From assembly GCA_003223675.1 (NCBI GenBank), contig QHVW01000218.1, forward strand, positions 1 through 19,939: a DNA stretch of 19,939 bases, written 5' to 3'. Position 1 is the first letter of the stretch, and each line of letters opens with the position of its first letter. The notes beneath the pieces are model-generated. The model was given only the letters and a program-made list of their open reading frames with translations. It searched no databases and was not told the origin of the DNA. Shown piece after piece: positions 13,716 to 19,939 of this stretch. The position numbers and the translations under genes were made by a program. This DNA comes from Acidobacteriota bacterium. Lineage in GTDB: Bacteria > Acidobacteriota > Thermoanaerobaculia > Multivoradales > UBA5704.

Positions 13716-14891
13716 ATGATCGCCGCGGAATCCAATTCGCCTCCGGCCGGGCCGCCGTTCGAGCCCGACCGCCGGCTGGCTGAGTACGAGACGCTGCTCG
13801 ACATCGGCGTCAAGCTCTCCGGCACGCTGGAGCTGGCGACCGTGCTGGAGCTGGCGCTAGAGAACGCCGAGGAGGTCTGCCGGGCCGAGACCAGCTCGAT
13901 CTGGGAGCTCGATGAGGAGCGCAAGGAGCTGTTCTTCCGGGTGGTGCGGGGGAGCGCCGCGGGCGCCATCCGTGACCTGCGGGTGCCTCTGGGCGCGGGG
14001 ATCGTGGGCAGCGTCGCGGCCTCGGGCGAGGCCGAGGTGGTCAACGACGTGGCCGCCGATCCGCGCTGGCAGGGGGACGCCTCGGACGAGTTTCAGACCC
14101 GCGCCATCCTCGCCGTACCCCTGCGCGCGCAGGGGAAGATCATCGGCGTCGTCCAGCTCCTCAACCCGGTGGGCCGCGACCGCTTCACCGCCGGGGACCT
14201 CTGGCGCATGCGCCAGTTCGCGGCCATCCTCGCGCCGGCGCTGCAGAACGCTCGCCTGTGGACGGCGCAGCGGCGGCAGTTCTTCCACACGGTCACCGCG
14301 CTCGCCGAGGCGCTGGAGAAGCGCGACCCCTACACCGGCGGCCACGTCCGCCGGGTGGTGGCCTACACGGTCCTGCTCGGCCGGCAGATGGGGCTCTCGC
14401 GCGAGGAGCTGCGCGACCTGCGCCTCGCCGCCACCCTGCACGACGTGGGCAAGATCACCATCCCCGACCGCATCCTCGGCAAGCCCTCGCCGCTGGAGCC
14501 GGACGAGGTCGAGATCATGCGCCGGCACGCCGCGGACGGCGCCTCGATCGTCTCCCACCTCGCCAACCCCTGGGTGCTGCACGGCGTGCGCAGCCATCAC
14601 GAGCGGGTGGACGGCAAGGGCTATCCGGACGGCCTCACCGATCCCGAGATCCCGCTGGCCGCGCGCATCATCGCGGTGGCGGACACCTACGACGCCATGA
14701 CCACCAGCCGCCCCTACCGGTCGGGCCTACCCCACGAGCGGGCCGCCGCCGAGATCCTCGGCAGCGCCGGCACCCAGTTCTGTCCCCGCGTGGTGACCGC
14801 CTTCCGCGCCCTCTGCGATCTCGGCCGCTTCAGCCTGGAGACCGCGGAAGACGCCGTGCGGGCGATCTCGGACGTGAATCCTCAGCCCTGA
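13716..14891 (+). CDS. GAF-HD-GYP domain protein, probable c-di-GMP phosphodiesterase
   Basis: This 391-residue cytoplasmic protein has a GAF domain at about residues 20-185 (LLDIGVKLSGTLELATVLEL ... RAILAVPLRAQGKIIGVVQL) and an HD-GYP domain at about 190-365. The metal-binding HD is His242-Asp243 in LHDVGKI, followed by HH at 294-295 and GYP at 302-304 in DGKGYPDGL, with ADTYDAMTTSRPYR downstream. All signature residues are present, so c-di-GMP hydrolysis is expected. The GAF domain may bind a small ligand and gate the activity. The gene starts 27 bases after the kinase stop with a gaggga ribosome-binding site, making it the last gene of the run and a possible kinase substrate. Its 3' end overlaps the convergent DUF4440 gene by 10 bp. 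Confidence 0.95.
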   Translation: MIAAESNSPPAGPPFEPDRRLAEYETLLDIGVKLSGTLELATVLELALENAEEVCRAETSSIWELDEERKELFFRVVRGSAAGAIRDLRVPLGAGIVGSVAASGEAEVVNDVAADPRWQGDASDEFQTRAILAVPLRAQGKIIGVVQLLNPVGRDRFTAGDLWRMRQFAAILAPALQNARLWTAQRRQFFHTVTALAEALEKRDPYTGGHVRRVVAYTVLLGRQMGLSREELRDLRLAATLHDVGKITIPDRILGKPSPLEPDEVEIMRRHAADGASIVSHLANPWVLHGVRSHHERVDGKGYPDGLTDPEIPLAARIIAVADTYDAMTTSRPYRSGLPHERAAAEILGSAGTQFCPRVVTAFRALCDLGRFSLETAEDAVRAISDVNPQP

Positions 14892-15274
14892 TCCGCCGCT
14901 ATCAGGTTGGCATCCCGGGCCAGCAGCCATTCTCCCGAGGGGGATTTCCGGAAGACGGTGAGCACGTGGCCGGCGCGCTCGGTCCGGGCTCCGGTCTCCG
15001 CGGAGGTCATGACCACGGAGATGTGGGACCACGCGTAGGCGAGGTCTCCGGAGGCGTGGAAGTCCTTGATTTCCTGCGTGCTCTCGACCTGAAATTTGCC
15101 GGCGAAGCCCCGGGAGGCGGCGGCGAAGTCGCTCCTGGTCATGGGCGGGTTGCCGGGGGTGAGGAAGACGGCGTTGTCGGTCATCAGGGCGAGGACCCCC
15201 TCGATGTCGCCTTCCAGGGTGCGCCGGCGCCACTCGTCCATCAGCTTCCGGATCTGTTGCTCGTCGTGGTTCAT
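14882..15274 (-). CDS. SnoaL/DUF4440-like (NTF2-fold) protein
   Basis: The ATG at 15274 is preceded by GAGGAGG at good spacing and gives 130 residues starting MNHDEQQIRKLMDEWRRRTL; a longer frame to 15325 lacks support. The cone-shaped NTF2-like fold is recognisable from the helical start, EGDIEGVLALMTDNAVFLTP, the strand DLAYAWSHISVVMT, and the final HVLTVFRKSPSGEWLLARD. The family of about 130 residues includes small-molecule isomerases, hydrolases and ligand-binding proteins, and many members have no known activity. No signal peptide is seen. It is divergent from the next gene, with 37 bp between the two starts, and convergent with the HD-GYP gene. Confidence 0.87.
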   Translation of the reverse strand: MNHDEQQIRKLMDEWRRRTLEGDIEGVLALMTDNAVFLTPGNPPMTRSDFAAASRGFAGKFQVESTQEIKDFHASGDLAYAWSHISVVMTSAETGARTERAGHVLTVFRKSPSGEWLLARDANLIAADQG

Positions 15275-15311
15275 GGGCTTGCCTCCTCGCCGGGGTATCC
15301 TGTCATCCACC

Positions 15312-15752
15312 ATGAAGACCCTCAAGGTCCTGCTCTACGTCCTCGTCATCGCCGGAGCGGTCGCCGGCTTCGGATGGTTCTTCGTCTCCCAACTGGGCAC
15401 CGGGCGCACGGACCGCCTGGCCGGGGTGCTCCTCTCGCCGCCGCCGGGCTACGAGATCGCCGAGCACGGAGAGCTGGCGCCCACGATCGCCGCGGCCGAG
15501 ATGGCCGACCAGCTCCAGCGCCCCCCGGTGGGGAAGGTGGGCATCAGGTTCCAGCACGCGGGCGGGACGGTCTACTGGCTGGCGGACGTTCCCGGCGACT
15601 TTCTGGAGGAGCTGGCGTCCGGGCCGAACGGCACGCGGTTGCAGACCGTGTGGCGGGGGCGCATCCGCGAGCGGCTGAGCTGGGCCCGCGAGCACGGCGA
15701 CTTCGCCGCGCCGGGGTTGCCGGCGGGGGAGCGGAAGAACCTCTATCACTGA
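15312..15752 (+). CDS. Hypothetical membrane-anchored protein
   Basis: I do not recognise this 146-residue protein. It starts MKTLKVLLYVLVIAGAVAGF, an N-terminal membrane anchor or uncleaved signal, followed by WFFVSQLGTGRT and a probably periplasmic soluble part containing SPPPGYEIAEHGELAPTIAA, a beta-like IRFQHAGGTVYWLADVPG and a charged C-terminus (GRIRERLSWAREHG). The ATG at 15312 has only a weak purine stretch upstream, but codon usage and the clean anchor support a real gene. It is divergent from the DUF4440 gene, so both may share a compact promoter region. No catalytic motif is evident. Confidence 0.7.
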   Translation: MKTLKVLLYVLVIAGAVAGFGWFFVSQLGTGRTDRLAGVLLSPPPGYEIAEHGELAPTIAAAEMADQLQRPPVGKVGIRFQHAGGTVYWLADVPGDFLEELASGPNGTRLQTVWRGRIRERLSWAREHGDFAAPGLPAGERKNLYH

Positions 15753-15824
15753 GCCGGCGGCCGCAACTTCCCCCCTCCCCCCGCCGTACCTCGGGAGGAC
15801 CGCCAATCCCCCGGAGAGAAAACC

Positions 15825-16739
15825 ATGACCGCACGCCCCATCCCGAAGATCCTCACCCTCGCCTGTCTGCTGGCCGCGCCGTGGAGCGAGGCGGGAGCGG
15901 CCCCGGCGGCGCCGCCGAAGGGCCATGAGCCCCGGCTGGTGCTGCGGATGGAGGGGGTCGAGAACGCCTATCCACGCTGGTCCAAGGACGGCAAGCGGAT
16001 CCTCTTCCAGTCGAACCGCACGGGCAAGTGGCAGATCTACATCATCGACCGTGACGGCAAGAACGAGCAGCGGATCACGAACGACGAGTGGAACGACAAT
16101 TTCGTGGACTGGTCACCCGATAACACGCGGATCGCCTTCGTCTCGGACCGCGGCGGCGACGAGGACGTCTATGTGATGAGCATGGACGGCTCGGGGCTGC
16201 GCAACCTCTCGCACCATCCGGCGCGTGACATCCACCCCTACTGGGAGCCGGACGGCAAGAAGCTCCTGTTCAATTCGATGCGGGACGACCCGAGCAACTT
16301 CGAGGTCTACGAGGTGCAGGCCGACGGCACCGGCCTCCGGCGCCTCACCGACACGAAGGACGAGGAGACCTGCGCGCGGCTCTCGCCGGACGGGCGGAAG
16401 ATCGTCTATCTGCTCGGGGGCGAGATCGCGAAGAACGACGACGTCTACGTCATGGACTCCGACGGCAAGAACCGGGTCAACCTGACGCACAGCAAGGCGG
16501 CCGAGGGGTGGCCGGTCTGGTCCCCGGACGGCAAGAAGATCCTCTACTCTTCCAACGAGACGGGCACCTTCGCCCTCTACCTGATGGACGCCGACGGCAA
16601 GAACCGGCGCCAGATCACCGATCCCAAGCCGCCCTTCCAGGACGGCCGGGCGCAGCTCTCGCCCGACGGCTCGGCGATCGTGCTCAACCGGCAGGACGGG
16701 AAGACGATCGCGATCTACGTGCTGGAGCTGGGCTCCTGA
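15825..16739 (+). CDS. Secreted PD40/TolB-like beta-propeller protein
   Basis: This 304-residue protein has a signal peptide (ILTLACLLAAPWSEAGA) and six PD40 repeats of about 40 residues, each with W-S-x-DG near its start and a D-x-x-G-x-N/G turn near its end: PRWSKDGKRILFQSN, VDWSPDNTRIAFVSD, PYWEPDGKKLLFNSM, ARLSPDGRKIVYLLG, PVWSPDGKKILYSSN and AQLSPDGSAIVLNRQ. Six such repeats make one propeller, as in the C-terminal domain of TolB. It lacks the N-terminal domain of true TolB, so it is not simply TolB; a periplasmic scaffold or ligand-binding role is likely. GGAGAG precedes the ATG. Its end overlaps the convergent DUF3037 gene by 25 bp. Confidence 0.9.
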   Translation: MTARPIPKILTLACLLAAPWSEAGAAPAAPPKGHEPRLVLRMEGVENAYPRWSKDGKRILFQSNRTGKWQIYIIDRDGKNEQRITNDEWNDNFVDWSPDNTRIAFVSDRGGDEDVYVMSMDGSGLRNLSHHPARDIHPYWEPDGKKLLFNSMRDDPSNFEVYEVQADGTGLRRLTDTKDEETCARLSPDGRKIVYLLGGEIAKNDDVYVMDSDGKNRVNLTHSKAAEGWPVWSPDGKKILYSSNETGTFALYLMDADGKNRRQITDPKPPFQDGRAQLSPDGSAIVLNRQDGKTIAIYVLELGS

Positions 16740-17128
16740 CCCGGCACCGCCACCATCTGCCGGAACAGCTCCTCCAGCGCCAGCTCCGGCGTCGCGCACA
16801 GCCCGGCGTGAACCGGAGAGACCTGCACCATGGTGCTGCGGGGGGCGACCAGCCAGTGGAAGCGCTCGCGGAGAGAGAGGCGGGCGATGGGGCCGGCGTC
16901 AGGGCTGCCGGCGCAGATCCTGGGGATGGCCTGGAGGTGCTGGCGGACGAGGTCGACGTCGGTGGCGGGCCAGAGGGCGCGCAGGCGCGGCTCATCGAGC
17001 TCGACGCGGGCCGCCAGGAAGTCCCGCTCCAGGCAGAAGAGGATCACCCCCGCGTTGATGAATTCCCCGCGCTCGACGCGGGGCACCACGCGGACGATCG
17101 CGTAGTCAAACGAGCTGTGCGCGGGCAC
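16715..17128 (-). CDS. DUF3037 protein paired with HipA-like kinase
   Basis: I chose GTG 17128 because GAGGAGGAGG lies just upstream; a TTG at 17146 is less supported. The 137-residue product starts MPAHSSFDYAIVRVVPRVER and continues GEFINAGVILFCLERDFLAA, the clear opening of DUF3037. The rest is mixed helix and strand (PATDVDLVRQHLQAIPRICA, LSLRERFHWLVAPRSTMVQV) with a GLCATPELALEELFRQMV end. The function of the family is unknown. It overlaps the end of the HipA-like gene by 23 bp, so the two are translated together. From memory, DUF3037 genes often follow HipA-like kinases of this small type. It could be partner, antidote or substrate of the kinase. Confidence 0.85.
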   Translation of the reverse strand: MPAHSSFDYAIVRVVPRVERGEFINAGVILFCLERDFLAARVELDEPRLRALWPATDVDLVRQHLQAIPRICAGSPDAGPIARLSLRERFHWLVAPRSTMVQVSPVHAGLCATPELALEELFRQMVAVPGQEPSSST

Positions 17129-17885
17129 GCGCCGCCTCCTCCTCAAACAGCGGCGCCGCTTCCAGGCGCCGCGTCAGGAATTCCACGTATCCCGCCCGCC
17201 GCTCCGCCGGGTCGGCGCCGGGCTCGGGCGTCAGCCAATCCTCCGGAATCTGCCCGACGATCTCCGTGAGCAGGGGCTCGCTCAAGAGCGGTCGCAGGCG
17301 GCGGCTGGCCTCTTCGATGTCCCCGGCCCAGGGGAGGAGCACGTGGTCGCGGATGGCGGGGAAGCGGCTGACGGCCATGCGGTCCAGATCCTGCCAGTTG
17401 TGGTGGAAATAGAGCGCGGCCCCGTGATCGATCAGATAGAGCGCCTTGTGCCACCACAGGAGATTGGGATTGCGCGGCGTGCGGTCGACGTTGGTGACGA
17501 AGGCGTCGAACCAGACCGTGGCCGCGGCGAGATCGGCATCAACGGGCTCGCCGGCGGCGGCGTCGAAGGTGATCGAGCCGGGGAGGTAGTCGAGCCCCAG
17601 GTTCACCCCCACGCTGGCCTTGAGCAGGTCGCGGATCTCGGGGTCCTCCTCGTTGCGGCCGAGCGCCGGATCGACCTCCACGAAGACGAGCTCGGGCACG
17701 GGAAGGCCCAGAGCGCGGCCGATCTCGCCGGCGATGAGCTCGGCCACCAGCGCCAGCGGCCCCTGCCCGGCGCCGCGGAACTTGAGCACGTACATCCCGA
17801 GGTCGTCCGCCTCCACGATGGCGGGCAGCGAGCCGCCTTCGCGGAGAGGGGTGACGTAGCGGGTGGCGCAGACGGTGCGGAGCAT
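17106..17885 (-). CDS. HipA-like kinase domain protein (small HipA_2 type)
   Basis: From ATG 17885 the protein has 259 residues, much shorter than true HipA (about 440). Kinase-like residues are visible: MYVLKFRG with Lys35 for nucleotide binding, the helix EIGRALGLPVPELVFVEVD, the catalytic-loop-like VTNVDRTPRNPNLL with Asp134 and Asn141, and LIDHGAALYF with the metal-binding Asp153. The N-terminal HipA domain and an HTH partner (HipB) are both absent; instead DUF3037 follows with a 23-bp overlap. An ATG at 17897 is a possible alternative start. Classical HipA phosphorylates glutamyl-tRNA synthetase, but the target here is unknown. It is divergent from the GMC gene. A toxin-like role is possible but unproven. 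Confidence 0.87.
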   Translation of the reverse strand: MLRTVCATRYVTPLREGGSLPAIVEADDLGMYVLKFRGAGQGPLALVAELIAGEIGRALGLPVPELVFVEVDPALGRNEEDPEIRDLLKASVGVNLGLDYLPGSITFDAAAGEPVDADLAAATVWFDAFVTNVDRTPRNPNLLWWHKALYLIDHGAALYFHHNWQDLDRMAVSRFPAIRDHVLLPWAGDIEEASRRLRPLLSEPLLTEIVGQIPEDWLTPEPGADPAERRAGYVEFLTRRLEAAPLFEEEAARARAQLV

Positions 17886-17988
17886 GGGCGGGCGCATCCT
17901 ATCGCACGGCCGTCCTTGCGCCGCCGCACGGGGCGTGCGAGACTTTTCTCGACAAATCTGAAAATCGAGCCTGGGAGGGACGGCGGCC
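17886..17988. promoter_or_regulatory. Divergent intergenic region with small inverted repeat
   Basis: This 103-bp gap separates the HipA-like and GMC starts and must hold both promoters. An AT-richer patch contains the inverted repeat CTCGA (17948-17952) and TCGAG (17965-17969) around a 12-nt centre, a possible operator about 20 bases before the GMC start. No clear -35/-10 pair stands out. Confidence 0.3.
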
Positions 17989-19569
17989 ATGGACTTCGAC
18001 GTCATCGTGATCGGCAGCGGATTCGGCGGCGCAATCAGCGGCTGCCGCCTGGCGGAGGCGGGCTACAAGGTGCTCATCCTGGAGCGGGGCCGGCGGTGGG
18101 ACAAGACCACCTATCCCCGCCGGCCCGGGGACGCCTGGGTCTGGGACGACGAGCGTCCGGAGAAGCACAACGGCTGGATCGACCTGCGGATCTTCCCCCA
18201 CATGAGCGTGGCGCAGGGCGCGGCCGTGGGGGGCGGCTCGCTGATCTACGCCAACATCTCCTGCGAGGCGCCGGTCGCGGCCTTCGACGCCGGCTGGCCC
18301 AAAGAGATCACCTACGCCGAGCTCAAGCCCCACTACGACACGGTGGCCAAATTCATGAACGTCCAGCCGGTCCCCGCCAACCAGTGGACCGAGCGCATGC
18401 GGCTGATGAAGAAGGGGGCGGAGGCGCTCGGCTTCGGCGACCGCTTCAAGCAACTGGAGCTGGCGGTGACGTTCGACCCGGAGTGGACCTACCAGCAGGA
18501 CGACCCCCACAACGTGAGCAAATCCAAGACGTTCACCAACGCCCAGGGGGTGGAGCAGGGGACCTGCGTGCACCTGGGCAACTGCGACATCGGCTGCGAC
18601 GTCTACGCCAAGAACACGCTCGACCGCAACTACATCCCGTGGGCGGAGAAGCACGGCGCCGAGGTGCGCGAGCTCCACCTGGTGGGCAACGTCGAGCCGA
18701 TCGACGGCGGCTATCGCGTCTCCTACGACCAACTGAAGGACGGCGGCCGGGTGCCGGGCAGCCAGACGGCGCGGATCGTCATCGTCGCGGCCGGCTCCCT
18801 CGGCTCGACCGAGCTGCTGCTCCGCTGCCGCGACGTGACGCGCAGCCTGCCCGACATCAGCCCGTTCCTGGGCCACGACTGGAGCAGCAACGGCGACTTC
18901 CTGACCCCCGCCTTCTACGCTCTCGAGGACCATATCGACCCCTCCGTGGGGCCGACCATCGCCTGCGCCATCGACTTCCTCGACCGCAGCCAGGAGGGGC
19001 AGTCGTTCTGGATCGAGGACGGCGGCTTCCCCAACCTGCTGGCCGACTTCGCGCGGGAGTACGACCGCGTCGGCACTGGCGCGCGGGCGAAGCTGGTGAT
19101 CGACTCCATCCGCCACGCACTCACCGGCGTCGAGCCGTTCCGCAACGTGATGCCCTGGTTCGCGCAGGGAGTGGACGCCGCCAACGGCCAGCTCACGCTG
19201 GAGACGGCGCCGTTCTCCGGCGAGCGCAAGCTGCACCTGAATTGGGACGTCACCCGCTCCAAGGCGGTGATCGACGCCATCGTCGACATGCACCTGAAGC
19301 TCTCCCACGCCACCGGCGGGAAGCCGGTGGTGCCGCCCACCTGGACGCTCCTGCACTCGCTGGTCACGCCCCACCCGCTGGGCGGCTGCGGCATGGCGGA
19401 CACGCGCGACCACGGGGTGGTGGACCACAAGGGGGAGGTCTTCGGCTACCGCAACCTCTACGTCTGCGACGGCGCGGTGATCCCGGAGGCCCTGGGGGTG
19501 AACCCCTCGCGCACCATCGGCGCCCTGGCCGAGCGCACCGCCGCCATCCTCAAGAGCGAGGGGCGGTAG
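17989..19569 (+). CDS. GMC-family oxidoreductase, cholesterol-oxidase-like
   Basis: This 526-residue FAD enzyme starts with DVIVIGSGFGGAISGCRLAE, the dinucleotide-binding GxGxxG with LILERGRR at its end. GGGSLIYANI follows in the GMC signature region, and GNCDIGCDVYAKNTLDRNYI has the paired Cys and AKNTLD typical of the cholesterol-oxidase-like branch. Near the C-terminus are HPLGGCGM with His462 and VNPSRTIGALAER with Asn505, the expected catalytic His/Asn pair. Such enzymes oxidise alcohol groups, often of sterols or long-chain alcohols, but the substrate here is not predictable. There is no signal peptide, so it is probably cytoplasmic. GGGAGG precedes the ATG. The next gene starts 73 bases later. 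Confidence 0.92.
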   Translation: MDFDVIVIGSGFGGAISGCRLAEAGYKVLILERGRRWDKTTYPRRPGDAWVWDDERPEKHNGWIDLRIFPHMSVAQGAAVGGGSLIYANISCEAPVAAFDAGWPKEITYAELKPHYDTVAKFMNVQPVPANQWTERMRLMKKGAEALGFGDRFKQLELAVTFDPEWTYQQDDPHNVSKSKTFTNAQGVEQGTCVHLGNCDIGCDVYAKNTLDRNYIPWAEKHGAEVRELHLVGNVEPIDGGYRVSYDQLKDGGRVPGSQTARIVIVAAGSLGSTELLLRCRDVTRSLPDISPFLGHDWSSNGDFLTPAFYALEDHIDPSVGPTIACAIDFLDRSQEGQSFWIEDGGFPNLLADFAREYDRVGTGARAKLVIDSIRHALTGVEPFRNVMPWFAQGVDAANGQLTLETAPFSGERKLHLNWDVTRSKAVIDAIVDMHLKLSHATGGKPVVPPTWTLLHSLVTPHPLGGCGMADTRDHGVVDHKGEVFGYRNLYVCDGAVIPEALGVNPSRTIGALAERTAAILKSEGR

Positions 19570-19602
19570 ATCTCCAGTTGACGTAAAATGATTCTCACTC
19601 CT

Positions 19603-19618
19603 CGCGATCCCGGGAGAG
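19603..19618 (+). terminator. Short hairpin between the GMC and endonuclease III genes
   Basis: A 7-bp stem (ccgggag with ctcccgg) around a 2-nt loop lies in the 73-bp gap after the GMC stop. The tight loop and lack of a T-run make it a weak candidate terminator. Confidence 0.2.
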
Positions 19619-19642
19619 CTCCCGGCGCGGGAAGTGGGAATT

Positions 19643-19939
19643 ATGACCAAACGACCTTTCGACATCGACGTCGCCATGGCGCGGATCGGCGAGGCGGTCC
19701 GGCCGTTTCCGAAGGCGGCGCTGTTCGAGCTGGCGGACGAGGGGTTCGGCTCGGCTTTCGAGATCCTGATCGCCTGCATCCTCTCCATCCGCACCCGGGA
19801 CGAGACCACCCTGGTCTGCGCGCGGCGCCTCTTCAAGCTCGCCCGCACCCCGGAGGCGATGAGCCGGCTCTCCCCTGAGCGGATCGACGAGGCGGTCGGC
19901 GCCAGCACCTTCCACGAGCCCAAGGCGCGGCAGATCCGC
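19643..19939 (+). CDS. Endonuclease III-family DNA glycosylase, N-terminal part (runs off the right edge)
   Basis: The first 99 residues are present. They read MTKRPFDIDVAMARIGEAVR, then FEILIACILSIRTRDETTLV (the first conserved helix of the endonuclease III fold, where classical Nth has LLSAQTTD), ARRLFKLARTPEAMSRLSPE and FHEPKARQIR. The family excises oxidised pyrimidines in base-excision repair, with the helix-hairpin-helix, catalytic Lys/Asp and often a 4Fe-4S cluster further downstream, beyond the edge. The substitution SIRTRDETT for SAQTTD places it in a divergent Nth-like subgroup, so its lesion specificity may differ. The ATG at 19643 has only a weak GGGA upstream. Confidence 0.85.
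   Translation, partial: MTKRPFDIDVAMARIGEAVRPFPKAALFELADEGFGSAFEILIACILSIRTRDETTLVCARRLFKLARTPEAMSRLSPERIDEAVGASTFHEPKARQIR

Noticed and set aside
15825..16739. True TolB of the Tol-Pal system
   Set aside because: Only the propeller is present. The TolB N-terminal domain and the neighbouring tolQRA and pal genes are missing.
17899..19923. 674-codon open frame on the minus strand opposite the GMC gene
   Set aside because: The GMC frame has intact FAD and catalytic motifs. The antisense frame has shadow-type composition and also crosses into the endonuclease III gene.

Overview
The window is GC-rich, gene-dense bacterial chromosome. It shows no rRNA, tRNA, phage, plasmid or transposase genes. 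The organism looks Gram-negative: there is an outer-membrane barrel protein, a periplasmic adaptor of a MacA type, and several signal peptides. The mix of a transmembrane Ser/Thr kinase, PD40 propellers, a HipA-like kinase with DUF3037, DUF2142 and paired intergenic repeats would suit an uncultured Acidobacteriota-like lineage. That assignment is inference from gene content; no marker gene in the window settles it.

Layout. Positions 1-2038 (minus) hold a MacAB-like ABC export operon: adaptor, ATPase, then a permease that runs off the left edge. Positions 2039-2445 are gene-free and hold an array of 21-bp repeats that ends in a 27-bp perfect inverted repeat. Next come a helical hypothetical gene (minus) and a UspA-family protein (plus). 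Positions 3436-3991 hold a Phd/YefM antitoxin next to a decayed VapC PIN toxin. Positions 4040-6348 (minus) hold a two-gene operon of a polysaccharide deacetylase and a DUF2142 membrane protein. An MFS transporter, a flavin reductase and a 53-residue membrane protein follow, separated by repeat-rich gaps.

The most interesting block is 8901-14891 (plus), a tight four-gene run: an outer-membrane porin-like barrel, a periplasmic cupredoxin-like protein with an intact His/Cys/His/Met type-1 copper site, a transmembrane receptor (periplasmic sensor, HAMP, degenerate cyclase-like domain, C-terminal Ser/Thr kinase), and a GAF/HD-GYP protein expected to degrade c-di-GMP. I infer an envelope-to-cytoplasm signalling system that couples copper or redox state, or a porin substrate, to protein phosphorylation and c-di-GMP. 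A repeat pair sits in frame inside the cupredoxin signal-peptide region.

The right end carries a DUF4440/SnoaL-like protein, a small anchored hypothetical, a secreted six-repeat PD40 propeller, a HipA-like kinase/DUF3037 pair (minus), a cholesterol-oxidase-like GMC oxidoreductase, and the N-terminal part of an endonuclease III-family glycosylase.

A recurrent feature is paired inverted repeats. Four gaps carry four unrelated pairs (2327-2405, 7647-7745, 8660-8815, 10274-10411), and two TAG stop codons lie at the base of such hairpins.
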